In this document: piece by piece, positions 52,842-60,926 of the stretch | Position numbering within the stretch: position 1 is the first letter of the stretch | Layout of the letters: each line of letters starts with the position of its first letter | DNA from: Burkholderia sp. HI2500 | GTDB taxonomy: Bacteria; Pseudomonadota; Gammaproteobacteria; Burkholderiales; Burkholderiaceae | Direction of reading: 5' to 3' | DNA length: 64,000 nt | NCBI RefSeq assembly: GCF_002223055.1 | Contig: NZ_NKFL01000004.1 | Location: 310,001-374,000, forward strand | Notes under the pieces: generated by a model | The model's database searches: none | What the model was told of the DNA's origin: nothing | Seen by the model: the letters and a program-made list of their open reading frames with translations, nothing else | Translations under genes and position numbers: made by a program

Positions 52842-52854
52842 GTCTAATATAGAC
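52842..52854. promoter_or_regulatory. Operator dyad GTCTA-ATA-TAGAC, OCD side
   Basis: Perfect 5-3-5 dyad in the promoter area of the ornithine cyclodeaminase-family gene, 75 bp from its start codon. The same arms recur at 52997 and nowhere else that I noticed in the window's intergenic DNA. Confidence 0.6.
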
Positions 52855-52996
52855 AAACTAAATCGGGAGAATTTTTCTTTTCGAGATGTCGTGCCGTCGC
52901 GTGATTAGGAAAAATCGCAGGTAAATCAAGGGGGTTAAGGATGGGTGGCGAATTTTCAACGTCGCGTATCAGGGCACGATTCTCGTATCCCCTATA

Positions 52997-53019
52997 GTCT
53001 ATAGTAGACTTTGAGTCTA
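52997..53019. promoter_or_regulatory. Operator dyad GTCTA-TAG-TAGAC plus half-site, binding-protein side
   Basis: The 13-bp dyad (52997-53009) is followed by a third half-site GTCTA at 53015-53019. It lies about 130 bp before the binding-protein gene. It is identical in arms and spacing to the copy at 52842, so one regulator probably binds both. Confidence 0.6.
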
Positions 53020-53146
53020 TATTTCGCGTGCAGGACTCGACGCATCGCCGCGTGGCGGCTGCCTGCTTCGAATGCCGACCCGGCGCCCGGCCCGGGGGCG
53101 TCGTGCACCGATCTTCATCGCCTCAATCCGGAACGGAAGGACCGTC

Positions 53147-53926
53147 ATGAACTGGAAGCTCTCCCTTTGCGCCGCTGCGGCGCTTGCCTGCGCGGCCGTC
53201 ACGGCCCATGCGGAACAGACCACGTTGCGCTTCGGGATCGAAGCCGCCTATCCGCCGTTCGAGAGCAAGACGCCGGCCGGCCAGCTGCAGGGCTTCGACG
53301 TCGACATCGGTAACGCGGTGTGCGCGAAGCTGAACATGAAATGCGTGTGGGTCGAGAACGCGTTCGACGGCCTGATCCCGGCGCTGCAGGCACGCAAGTT
53401 CGACGCGATCAACTCGGCGATGAACATCACGTCGAAGCGCCGGCAGAGCATCGACTTCACGCCGGCGATCTACGTGGTGCCGATCGTGATGATCGCCAAG
53501 CACGGCTCGCCGCTGCGGCCCGACGTCGCGAGCCTGCGCGGCAAGCACGTCGGCGTGCTGCAGGGCTCGTCGCAGGAGGATTTCCTGAAAGCGCACTGGG
53601 CCAACGCGGGCGTGGCCGTCGTGTCGTACCAGGATCAGGACCAGATCTATGCGGATCTCGTCGCGGGTCGCCTCGACGCGGCCGTGCAGGAGGCGCAGAC
53701 CGCGCAGGACGGGTTCCTCGACAAGCCGGCCGGCCGCGACTACCAGATCGTCGGCGAGCCGCTGAAGGATCCGGCGACGCTCGGTGAAGGCACGGGCTTC
53801 GGGATGCGCAAGAACGACAAGGCGCTGCAGGCGAAGATCGTCGGCGCGCTCGACGCGCTGAAGAAGGACGGCACGCTCAGCGCGCTGTCGCAGAAGTACT
53901 TCAAGCGCGACATCGTCTCGAAGTAA
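53147..53926 (+). CDS. Periplasmic cationic amino acid-binding protein (ABC)
   Basis: 259 aa. Signal peptide MNWKLSLCAAAALACAAVTA with cleavage after HA (about residue 22). AYPPFESKTPAGQLQGFDVD and NSAMNITSKRRQSIDFT match lysine/arginine/ornithine-binding proteins (ArgT, HisJ). It would deliver the substrate to an ABC permease, but no permease or ATPase gene lies in the cluster. It is followed by the FAD dehydrogenase after 73 bp, so both may be transcribed together. The ATG at 53147 is selected by GGAAGGACC upstream and the signal peptide. Confidence 0.9.
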   Translation: MNWKLSLCAAAALACAAVTAHAEQTTLRFGIEAAYPPFESKTPAGQLQGFDVDIGNAVCAKLNMKCVWVENAFDGLIPALQARKFDAINSAMNITSKRRQSIDFTPAIYVVPIVMIAKHGSPLRPDVASLRGKHVGVLQGSSQEDFLKAHWANAGVAVVSYQDQDQIYADLVAGRLDAAVQEAQTAQDGFLDKPAGRDYQIVGEPLKDPATLGEGTGFGMRKNDKALQAKIVGALDALKKDGTLSALSQKYFKRDIVSK

Positions 53927-53999
53927 TCGTCATGACCGCCGCGCGCCGGCCGCCGCGCCGGCGCGTGTCGCATCGAATCTCGACGCAGTACGGGGAACC

Positions 54000-55244
54000 A
54001 TGGATTTCGACGTCATCGTTCTGGGGGCCGGCATCGTCGGCGTGTCGTCGGCGCTGCATCTGCAGGATCGCGGGCTGCGCGTCGCGCTCGTCGACCGGCG
54101 CGCGCCCGGCGAGGAAACGAGCCACGGCAATGCGGGGCTGATCGAGCGCTCGTCGGTCGTGCCGTACGCGTTTCCGCGCCGGCTCGGCACGCTGCTGCGC
54201 TATGCGCGCAACCGCTCGGTCGATCTCTACTGGGACTACCGCGCGCTGCCCGCGTATGCGGGCTGGCTCGCGCGCTTCTGGCGCGAATCGTCGCCGCAGC
54301 GGCTCGCGGCCGCCGCGCGCGACCTGTTGCCGCTCGTCGCGGCGAGCGTGGTCGAGCACGACGCGCTGCTCGCGCGCACCGATGCGCAGCCGCTCGTGCA
54401 CGACGGCGGGTGGATCGAGGCGTTCCGTTCGCCCGCGCTGTTCGATGCGGAAACCCGTGCGCAGCAGCGCGTGGCCGACGCGCACGGGCTGCGGATGACC
54501 GTGCTCGATGCGCGTGCGTTGCGGGCGCGCGAGCCCGGTATCGGCGACGCGTTCTGCGGCGCATTCCACTGGCAGGACCCGAAGACCGTGTCGAGCCCGG
54601 GCGGGCTGACCAAGGCCTACGCGCGGCTGTTCGAGCGCGACGGCGGCACGTTCGCGCTCGGCGATGCCAGGACGCTCGTGCAGGTGGATGACGGCTGGCA
54701 GGTCGGTACCGAGCACGGGCCGATTTCGGCACGCTCGGCCGTGGTGGCGCTCGGGCCGTGGTCCGATCACGTCTTCGAGCCGCTCGGCTACCGGATTCCG
54801 CTGCGCGCGAAGCGCGGCTATCACATGCATTACCGGCCGACGCGCGCGCCGTTGAACGTGCCCGTGTGCGATACCGAGGCAGGTTTCGTCGTCGCGCCGA
54901 TGGAAGGCGGCCGCCTGCGGCTCACGACCGGCGTCGAGATCGCGCTGCGCGGCGCACCGCCGACCGGCGTGCAGCTCGCGCGCGCCGAGCCGCTGGCGCG
55001 CGACGCGTTCGGCATCGGCGAGCGGCTCGATCCCGAGCCGTGGCTCGGGATGCGGCCGTGCACGCCCGACATGCGCCCGGTGATCGGGCCCGCGCCGCGC
55101 CATCGCCACCTGTGGTTCGCGTTCGGTCATTGCCATCACGGGCTCACGCTCGGCCCCGCAAGCGGCCGCCTGCTCGCCGAAATGATGACGGGCGCGCCGA
55201 CCTATATCGATCCCCATCCGTACCGGCCCGCACGCTTCGGCTGA
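54000..55244 (+). CDS. FAD-dependent D-amino acid dehydrogenase (DadA/DauA-like)
   Basis: 414 aa. The FAD motif is GAGIVG (9-14) in VLGAGIVGVSSALHLQDRG; the C-terminal LGMRPCTPDMRPVIGPAP and GHCHHGLTLGPASGRLLAEMM are typical of DadA-type D-amino acid dehydrogenases. It oxidatively deaminates D-amino acids to 2-keto acids at the inner membrane, passing electrons to the respiratory chain. Together with the OCD-family dehydrogenase it could turn a D-amino acid into its L-form through the keto acid. Substrate preference cannot be read; basic D-amino acids fit the neighbours. Confidence 0.87.
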   Translation: MDFDVIVLGAGIVGVSSALHLQDRGLRVALVDRRAPGEETSHGNAGLIERSSVVPYAFPRRLGTLLRYARNRSVDLYWDYRALPAYAGWLARFWRESSPQRLAAAARDLLPLVAASVVEHDALLARTDAQPLVHDGGWIEAFRSPALFDAETRAQQRVADAHGLRMTVLDARALRAREPGIGDAFCGAFHWQDPKTVSSPGGLTKAYARLFERDGGTFALGDARTLVQVDDGWQVGTEHGPISARSAVVALGPWSDHVFEPLGYRIPLRAKRGYHMHYRPTRAPLNVPVCDTEAGFVVAPMEGGRLRLTTGVEIALRGAPPTGVQLARAEPLARDAFGIGERLDPEPWLGMRPCTPDMRPVIGPAPRHRHLWFAFGHCHHGLTLGPASGRLLAEMMTGAPTYIDPHPYRPARFG

Positions 55245-55470
55245 TCCGGCGGCGCGCGCTGCGTCGCGCGCTCCGGCCTTCACAATGTTTCAATCTGCTA
55301 TCCGAATTATCGGAAATCACGCAATCGGAAATGATCTGCGTAATCGGCAAGAAAGATAATCGCGAAATAAAGAAAATCAGCAAATCGGCGATTTATCAAT
55401 GCATTTTCATATTGATGAAATGCGTAATGGGCAGCCGCTCGTGACGGTGTGGCGCATCGTTGCAGCGGAT

Positions 55471-55500
55471 GTTCCGGCGTTACGCGGAATGTACCGGAAC
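55471..55500 (+). promoter_or_regulatory. Inverted repeat, candidate enhancer-binding site
   Basis: GTTCCGG-N16-CCGGAAC, perfect 7-bp arms, about 190 bp upstream of the sigma-54 promoter, the normal distance for a bacterial enhancer site. CGTTAC repeats follow at 55502-55533. Confidence 0.45.
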
Positions 55501-55658
55501 ACGTTACCACGGGGCTCGCAAACGTTACGTTACATCCGCGTTCAGTCGGCCTTTTTCGTCGGATGATTGCGGCGCCAAGGCCGTGAATTTCGTCTGAAAT
55601 CGATTAAAAAAGCGTTATTGCCCTTCAATAGGCAGACGAATCAATCCCGTTTTTCGAA

Positions 55659-55677
55659 TTGGCACACTTCGTGCAAT
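55659..55677 (+). promoter_or_regulatory. Sigma-54 (RpoN) promoter of the repeat protein
   Basis: TTGGCACACTTCGTGCAAT has GG at 55661-55662 and GC at 55673-55674 with exactly ten bases between, and the flanks TTGGCAC and GTGCA match the -24/-12 consensus. The start of transcription would be near 55686, giving a leader of about 43 nt. Confidence 0.7.
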
Positions 55678-55728
55678 CCGTCCCCATGCTTTATCAACGT
55701 TGTGCCAACCGAGATGGGGAAAATAAAG

Positions 55729-58700
55729 ATGGGACACAATTTGAAATTGACGGGTGTGGCGCTGTCGGTCGCGACGGTGTTCGGGGTACTGGCTTCGGGT
55801 TCGGCGATGGCGGGGGCCCTTGATGCGCTGCCGATTCCGCAAGTGATCGTCAACCCGCCGACGAACAGCGTGTCGGTCGGGTTGGTCGCGACGGGGACGT
55901 CGCCGCTGGGCTCGGTCACGGTGGCGGCAGGCGGGGCAGGCGCGATCCAGACGTCGCTGGGCGATCCCGGCCAGGTGCTGTCGGGCGCCGTGGGGGCGGT
56001 GACGGGCGCACTCGGCGGTGGCGGCGGCACGGTGCAGCCGCTCGCGCCGGTCCAGGGTGTGCTGAATCAGGTGACGGGTGCGCTGAGCGGCGGCAACCCG
56101 GCAGGTGCGTTGACCGGTGCGCTGAATACGGCGACGGGGACGCTGAGCAACGCGGTTGGCACGGTAACGGGGGCACTGGGTAATGTCGGCGGTGGGGCGA
56201 ACCCGCTGGCGCCGGTTCAAGGCGTCGTGAATCAAGTGACAGGTGCGCTGGGTGGCGGCAACCCGGCTGGTGCACTGACCGGTGCCCTTGGCACGGTGAC
56301 CGGGGCACTGGGCGGTATCGGCGGCGGCTCGAATCCGCTGGCGCCGGTACAAGGTGTTGTCAATCAAGTGACGGGTGCGCTCGGTGGCGGCAACCCGGCT
56401 GGTGCACTGACCGGCGCCGTCGGCACGGTGACGGGTGCACTGGGCGGTATCGGCGGCGGCTCGAATCCGCTGGCGCCGGTACAAGGTGTTGTCAATCAAG
56501 TGACGGGCGCGCTGGGTAGCGGCAACCCGGCTGGCGCGTTGACCGGTGCCCTTGGCACGGTGACGGGCGCACTGGGCGGTATCGGCGGCGGCACGAATCC
56601 GCTGGCGCCGGTTCAAGGTGTCGTCAATCAAGTGACGGGCGCGCTCGGTGGCGGCAACCCGGCAGGCGCACTGACCGGCGCTCTCGGCACGGTGACGGGT
56701 GCGCTGGGCGGTATCGGCGGTGGTGCGAACCCGCTGGCGCCGGTTCAAGGTGTCGTCAATCAGGTAACGGGCGCGCTCGGTGGCGGTAACCCGGCAGGCG
56801 CACTGACCGGCGCCGTCGGCACGGTGACGGGTGCACTGGGCGGTATCGGCGGCGGCTCGAATCCGCTGGCGCCGGTTCAAGGCGTCGTCAATCAGGTAAC
56901 GGGGGCGCTCGGTGGCGGCAACCCGGCAGGCGCACTGACCGGCGCCGTCGGCACGGTGACGGGTGCACTGGGCGGTATCGGCGGTGGTTCGAACCCGCTG
57001 GCGCCGGTTCAAGGCGTCGTCAATCAAGTGACGGGCGCACTTGGCAGCGGCAACCCGGCAGGCGCACTGACCGGCGCACTCGGCACAGTGACCGGCGCGC
57101 TGGGTAATGTCGGCGGCGGTTCGTACCCGCTGGGGGCGGTTCAAGGTGTCGTCAATCAAGTGACGACGGCGCTCAATAACGGCAACCCGGCCGGTGCGTT
57201 GACGGGTGCACTCGGTACGGTAGCCGGTGAACTGGGTGCCGGCAATCCGGCAGGCACGTTGACCGGTGCGCTCGGCAACGTGACGGGGGCACTGGGTGCT
57301 CTGGGCTCCATCGGCGGTGGCACGAATCCGCTGGCGCCGGTTCAGGGCGTCGTGAATCAAGTGACGGGTGCGCTGAGTGGCGGCAACCCGGCAGGTGCGT
57401 TGACCGGTGCGCTGAACACGGCGACCGGGGCACTGAGCAACGCACTCGGTACGGCAACGGGTGCGCTCGGTAGCGGCAACCCGGCAGGTGCATTGACCGG
57501 CGCTCTCGGTACGGTCACGGGTGCATTGGGCGGTATCGGCGGCGGCTCGAACCCGCTGGCGCCGGTTCAAGGTGTCGTGAACCAGGTCACGGGCACGCTC
57601 GGTAGCGGCAACCCGGCCGGCGCACTGACCGGCGCCCTCGGCACGGTGACGGGCGCATTGGGCGGCATCGGCGGCGGCTCGAACCCGCTGGCACCGGTAC
57701 AAGGCGTCGTGAACCAGGTCACGGGCACGCTCGGTAGCGGCAACCCGGCCGGCGCACTGACCGGTGCACTCGGCACGGTCACTGGCGCACTGGGCGGCAT
57801 CGGCGGCGGCTCGAACCCGCTGGCGCCGATCCAGAGCGTCGTCGACCAGGTCACGGGTACGCTCGGCAGCGGCAACCCGGCCGGCGCACTGAGCAACGCG
57901 GTCAACACGATCACGGGCACGCTCGGCAACGTCGGCGGCGCGGGAAGTCCGCTGGCTCCGGTGCAGGGCGTCGTCACGCAGCTCGCCGGCACGCTCGGCG
58001 GCGCGGGAAGCCCGCTGGCGCCGGTGCAAGGCGTCGTGAACCAGGTCGTCGGCACGCTGTCCGGCGCCGGTGGCGGTAGCCCGATCACGCCGATCACGAA
58101 CCTCGTCAACGGCCTGCAGAACGCGCTGCCGACGGGCGGCAACGCAGCCGGCGCGCTGACCGGCGCACTGGGCTCGGTGACGGGCGCACTCGGCAACCTC
58201 GGCGGCTCGAACCCGCTGGCGCCGGTGCAGGGCGTCGTGAACCAGGTCGTCGGCACGCTCGGCAACAGCAACGCGGTCGGCACGGCCACGAATGCCCTGG
58301 GCAACGCGGTCGGCTCCGTCGTGGGCGCGCTCGGCAACCTCGGTGGCTCGAGCCCGCTGGCGCCGGTACAGGGCGTCGTGAACCAGGTGGTCGGTACGCT
58401 CGGCAACCTCGGCGGCTCGAACCCGCTGGCGCCGGTGCAAGGCGTCGTGAACCAGGTCATCGGCACGCTGTCGGGCGCGGCGGGCAGCAACCCGATCGCA
58501 CCGATCACGAACCTCGTGAGCGGCCTGACGGGCGGCAGCAACCCGGCCGGCGCACTGACCGGTGCGCTCGGTTCGGTGACGGGCGCACTCGCGAGCGGTC
58601 CGGCGGCCCTCGGGCAGGCGGCCGGCGCGCTGTCGGGCGCGGCCGGTTCGACGGCAGCGGCGGGCGGCAGCCTGCTCGGCTCGGGCGCGAACGCGGCCGG

Positions 58701-58911
58701 CGGCACGGCGGGCGCAGTCGGCTCGCTGCTGACGACGGGCGCCAACGCGACGGCGACGGTCGTCAACGCGGTCGGCACGACGGTGGGCACGACGCTCGGC
58801 TCCGCGCCGGGCCTGTCGGTCACGCCGCACTCGGGCAGCAGCGCGCCGGGCAACCCGCTCGCGCCGGTGTCATCGCTGCTCCAGTCGCTGACGGGCGCAC
58901 TGCCGAAGTAA
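55729..58911 (+). CDS. Large secreted repeat protein (18 copies of a 44-residue unit)
   Basis: 1060 aa. Signal peptide with cleavage after residue 28 (GSAMA-GALD). Residues about 100-930 are built from a unit of 44 residues, e.g. PLAPVQGVVNQVTGAL followed by GGGNPAGALTGALGTVTG and GALGGIGGG. I count 18 PLAPVQG-type copies plus one partial. The unit has no charged residue, nearly no aromatic residue and no cysteine, and alternates beta-prone VQGVVNQV with Gly-rich turns. It is not a Gly-X-Y collagen pattern, although similar Burkholderia proteins are often labelled collagen-like. No LPXTG, autotransporter or RTX signal is seen. ATG 55714 is an alternative start. An extracellular matrix or amyloid-like role is possible. 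Confidence 0.85.
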   Translation: MGHNLKLTGVALSVATVFGVLASGSAMAGALDALPIPQVIVNPPTNSVSVGLVATGTSPLGSVTVAAGGAGAIQTSLGDPGQVLSGAVGAVTGALGGGGGTVQPLAPVQGVLNQVTGALSGGNPAGALTGALNTATGTLSNAVGTVTGALGNVGGGANPLAPVQGVVNQVTGALGGGNPAGALTGALGTVTGALGGIGGGSNPLAPVQGVVNQVTGALGGGNPAGALTGAVGTVTGALGGIGGGSNPLAPVQGVVNQVTGALGSGNPAGALTGALGTVTGALGGIGGGTNPLAPVQGVVNQVTGALGGGNPAGALTGALGTVTGALGGIGGGANPLAPVQGVVNQVTGALGGGNPAGALTGAVGTVTGALGGIGGGSNPLAPVQGVVNQVTGALGGGNPAGALTGAVGTVTGALGGIGGGSNPLAPVQGVVNQVTGALGSGNPAGALTGALGTVTGALGNVGGGSYPLGAVQGVVNQVTTALNNGNPAGALTGALGTVAGELGAGNPAGTLTGALGNVTGALGALGSIGGGTNPLAPVQGVVNQVTGALSGGNPAGALTGALNTATGALSNALGTATGALGSGNPAGALTGALGTVTGALGGIGGGSNPLAPVQGVVNQVTGTLGSGNPAGALTGALGTVTGALGGIGGGSNPLAPVQGVVNQVTGTLGSGNPAGALTGALGTVTGALGGIGGGSNPLAPIQSVVDQVTGTLGSGNPAGALSNAVNTITGTLGNVGGAGSPLAPVQGVVTQLAGTLGGAGSPLAPVQGVVNQVVGTLSGAGGGSPITPITNLVNGLQNALPTGGNAAGALTGALGSVTGALGNLGGSNPLAPVQGVVNQVVGTLGNSNAVGTATNALGNAVGSVVGALGNLGGSSPLAPVQGVVNQVVGTLGNLGGSNPLAPVQGVVNQVIGTLSGAAGSNPIAPITNLVSGLTGGSNPAGALTGALGSVTGALASGPAALGQAAGALSGAAGSTAAAGGSLLGSGANAAGGTAGAVGSLLTTGANATATVVNAVGTTVGTTLGSAPGLSVTPHSGSSAPGNPLAPVSSLLQSLTGALPK
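56035..58560 (+). repeat. 132-bp tandem repeat array inside the secreted protein gene
   Basis: The coding units are 132 bp long and nearly identical at DNA level between about 56190 and 57130; units near the 3' end (after about 57900) have diverged, are shorter and more GC-rich. Some units lack one module (57170-57290). This pattern suggests ongoing gain and loss of units by recombination in the first half. Confidence 0.85.
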
Positions 58912-58965
58912 CCGGCCGCGCACGCACGGCGGAGCCGGATCGGCCGCCGTGCGCAACGGGCCGCA

Positions 58966-59006
58966 CAACGCGGCATGACAGCGATGTCATGCCGCGTTGT
59001 CTTTTG
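58966..59006 (+). terminator. Terminator of the repeat protein gene
   Basis: A perfect 14-bp stem CAACGCGGCATGAC / GTCATGCCGCGTTG (58966-58979 with 58986-58999, loop AGCGAT) is followed by TCTTTTG. Confidence 0.85.
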
Positions 59007-59073
59007 GCGTCCCTTTTTTCTTTCGTCGCACGAATGGCTTCCGCCGCCGAAGACGACGCTCGCCGGCCGGCGT

Positions 59074-59101
59074 GGAATAACCGGTCGCCTCCATCCGTTT
59101 A
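59074..59101 (+). promoter_or_regulatory. Candidate ECF-sigma promoter of the sigma operon
   Basis: GGAATAA (59074-59080) and CGTTTAC (59096-59102), 15 nt apart, resemble the GGAA-N16-CGT arrangement of many ECF promoters. The operon contains its own sigma factor, so self-activation would be expected. Weak by eye. Confidence 0.35.
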
Positions 59102-59206
59102 CATACCGAATCCCGGCAGCGCCGGCCGGCGGGATAATGGTCGAGACGAAGCCGATCATCCCGGCCGGTGCCGCCGTGTCGCGATGCCGTGTCAAGGAGA
59201 AAGGGC

Positions 59207-59566
59207 ATGAAACGGATACTCGTCGCCGCCGCGCTGACGGCGTCAATCGTGCGGCCGGCCGCCGCGGAACCCCCGCGCGCCGGCGACGGAAAGCTGGTCG
59301 ACGAAGATCACATGACGCTGTACGTGTTCGATCGCGATGCGCCCGGCAAGAGCGCGTGCGACAGCGGGTGCGCGGCGAACTGGCCGCCTGCGCTTGCCGA
59401 CGCGTACGACAAGGCAACCGGCGCGCTGAGCCTCGTCGCGCGTGACGACGGCAGCAAGCAATGGGCATACCGCGGGCGCCCGCTGTATCGCTGGAAGCTG
59501 GATCACAAGCCCGGCGACGCGGGTGGCGACGGGGTCGGCGGCATGTGGCACGTCGCGCGTCCGTGA
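59207..59566 (+). CDS. Secreted-repeat protein (COG4315/Lipoprotein_15 family)
   Basis: 119 aa. Signal peptide with cleavage after AAA, residue 20. Two repeats typical of the family: MTLYVFDRDAPGKSACDSGC (about 43-62) and KQWAYRGRPLYRWKLDHKPGD (about 86-106), with a Cys pair in the first. Such proteins are periplasmic or surface bound and often found next to ECF sigma genes; their function is unknown. AAGGAGAAAGG precedes the ATG. The sigma factor gene starts 34 bp downstream. Confidence 0.85.
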   Translation: MKRILVAAALTASIVRPAAAEPPRAGDGKLVDEDHMTLYVFDRDAPGKSACDSGCAANWPPALADAYDKATGALSLVARDDGSKQWAYRGRPLYRWKLDHKPGDAGGDGVGGMWHVARP

Positions 59567-59600
59567 CGACGGGCGGTGGGGTGGTGCGCGAGGCATCCTG

Positions 59601-60116
59601 ATGAGCTACGAATCGGATCTGCTGGTGTGGTTGCCGCATCTCACGCGTTATGCGCGTGCGCTGACGGGTGACCGGGCCTGGGCAGACGATCTCGTGCAAG
59701 ACACACTCGAGCGTGCGCTGAACCGCCCGCCGCGCGACGGCGGCAACCTGCGCGCATGGCTGCTGACGCTGCTGCGGCACCGCTTCATCGACCAGTTGCG
59801 CGCACGGCACGAGATCGCGGTCGACGATGCGACGGCGCCGTGGCAGACGATGGCCGCACCGGCCGGCGAAATCGGCGGGCTGGTGCTGCGCGACGTGCAG
59901 CGCGCGCTGTACCGGCTGCCGGTCGAACAGCGCGAGGTGCTGTTGCTGGTCGCGCTCGAGGAATTGAGCTATCGCGATGCCGCGGAGGTGCTCGGCGTCC
60001 CGGTGGGAACGGTGATGTCGCGGCTTGCACGGGCGCGCGGGCAGATGCGCGCGCTGCTGTCCGACGAGCCGCCGGCGCACGGCACGGCTGCATTACGGGT
60101 GATCGGGAAGACATGA
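59601..60116 (+). CDS. ECF RNA polymerase sigma factor
   Basis: 171 aa. Region 2 holds the ADDLVQDTLERALNRP core (about 26-41); region 4 is VEQREVLLLVALEELSYRDA followed by AEVLGVPVGTVMSRLARARG. No other domain. It directs RNA polymerase to promoters for its regulon, probably including this operon. The ATG at 59601 opens the conserved region. Its stop overlaps the anti-sigma start (ATGA), so the pair is translationally coupled. Confidence 0.93.
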   Translation: MSYESDLLVWLPHLTRYARALTGDRAWADDLVQDTLERALNRPPRDGGNLRAWLLTLLRHRFIDQLRARHEIAVDDATAPWQTMAAPAGEIGGLVLRDVQRALYRLPVEQREVLLLVALEELSYRDAAEVLGVPVGTVMSRLARARGQMRALLSDEPPAHGTAALRVIGKT

Positions 60117-60895
60117 TGGACGATCCGCACAAGCCTTCGAACGAGCGGGACGACGATGCGTCGGCGCAGCTGCTGTCCGCGTTGCTGGACGGCGAGCTGT
60201 CCGGGCACGAGCGTCGCGAGGTGCTCGAGCGCGTGCTGGCCGATCCGGAGGAGGCCGAACGATTCGCGCACTATCGGGCGCAGCGCGACGCGCTGCAGGC
60301 GCTGTTCCCGCTGCCGGCCGCCGCGCCCGCGCTGTTCGTGCAACGCCGTGCGCCGCGCCGGCGCGGGATCGCCTATGCGTTCGCGGGGCTCGCGGCCGGG
60401 CTGCTGATCGGTGTTGCACTGCATGCGGGCTGGGTGGCGTTCGGCGGTGAACCGGCGTTCGCCGCACGCGCGGATGTCGCCTATGCGACGTACGTGGCCG
60501 ACCGCGACCATCCGGTCGAGGTCGGTGCGGGTGATCCTGACCATCTCGTCGCGTGGCTGTCCGCGCGTCTCGGGCGGCCCGTGCATGCGCCGTCGCTCGA
60601 CGAATACGGTTACCAGTTGCTCGGCGGCCGGCTGCTTCCCGGCGAAGCGGGGCCGGCCGCGCAACTCATGTACCAGCGCGCGGACGGCGCGCGCGTGACG
60701 CTGTACATGACGGCCTACGACACACGACGTCTCGCGCCGCAGGCGATGTCGGCCGGCGACCGCTACACGTATTTCTGGTCGGATCGCGGGATGGGTTACG
60801 CATTGTCCGGCCAGGGCGACGAACGGCGCCTGCGCGAACTCGCGATCGACGCATGCGGCGAACTCGGCGGCCCGACCGACGCGTGGAAGGGGTGA
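60113..60895 (+). CDS. Membrane anti-sigma factor
   Basis: 260 aa. The N-terminal cytoplasmic part (1-80) has a sigma-binding pattern (LLSALLDGELSGHERREVLE) but lacks the HxxxCxxC zinc motif; one membrane segment is at about 86-108; the periplasmic part (about 110-260) is unlike known sensor domains by eye. It should hold the ECF sigma factor at the membrane until a signal arrives from the periplasm. Start overlaps the sigma stop. Confidence 0.88.
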   Translation: MMDDPHKPSNERDDDASAQLLSALLDGELSGHERREVLERVLADPEEAERFAHYRAQRDALQALFPLPAAAPALFVQRRAPRRRGIAYAFAGLAAGLLIGVALHAGWVAFGGEPAFAARADVAYATYVADRDHPVEVGAGDPDHLVAWLSARLGRPVHAPSLDEYGYQLLGGRLLPGEAGPAAQLMYQRADGARVTLYMTAYDTRRLAPQAMSAGDRYTYFWSDRGMGYALSGQGDERRLRELAIDACGELGGPTDAWKG

Positions 60896-60926
60896 CGCGC
60901 GCGCCGCCGCCGGCAGGGAGCAGGTG

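Larger units (their letters stand above)
52767..53146. other. Divergent control region of the dau-like cluster
   Basis: 380 bp with no gene. About 52820-53030 is AT-rich. It contains two copies of the dyad GTCTA-N3-TAGAC (52842-52854 and 52997-53009), which overlap plausible -10 sequences for each direction (TATATT on the minus strand near the first, TATATT after the second). Confidence 0.7.
55245..55728. other. Control region upstream of the repeat protein
   Basis: 484 bp. An AT-rich, gene-free stretch lies at about 55280-55430. It is followed by an inverted repeat (55471-55500), three copies of the CGTTAC motif (55502-55533) and a sigma-54-type promoter (55659-55677). Confidence 0.65.
58912..59206. 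other. Intergenic region between the repeat protein and the sigma operon
   Basis: 295 bp with the terminator of the repeat protein gene (58966-59006) and a possible ECF promoter (59074-59101). No gene recognised. Confidence 0.55.

Noticed and set aside
56035..58560. CRISPR-like array
   Set aside because: The repeats are directly adjacent in-frame coding units without spacers.
55615..58830. 1071-codon open frame opposite the repeat protein
   Set aside because: It is a repetitive mirror of the coding repeats; the plus frame has the signal peptide, promoter, Shine-Dalgarno-like site and terminator.
57567..60080. 837-codon open frame on the minus strand
   Set aside because: It runs across the repeat gene's 3' end, a terminator and the sigma gene; not a real gene.
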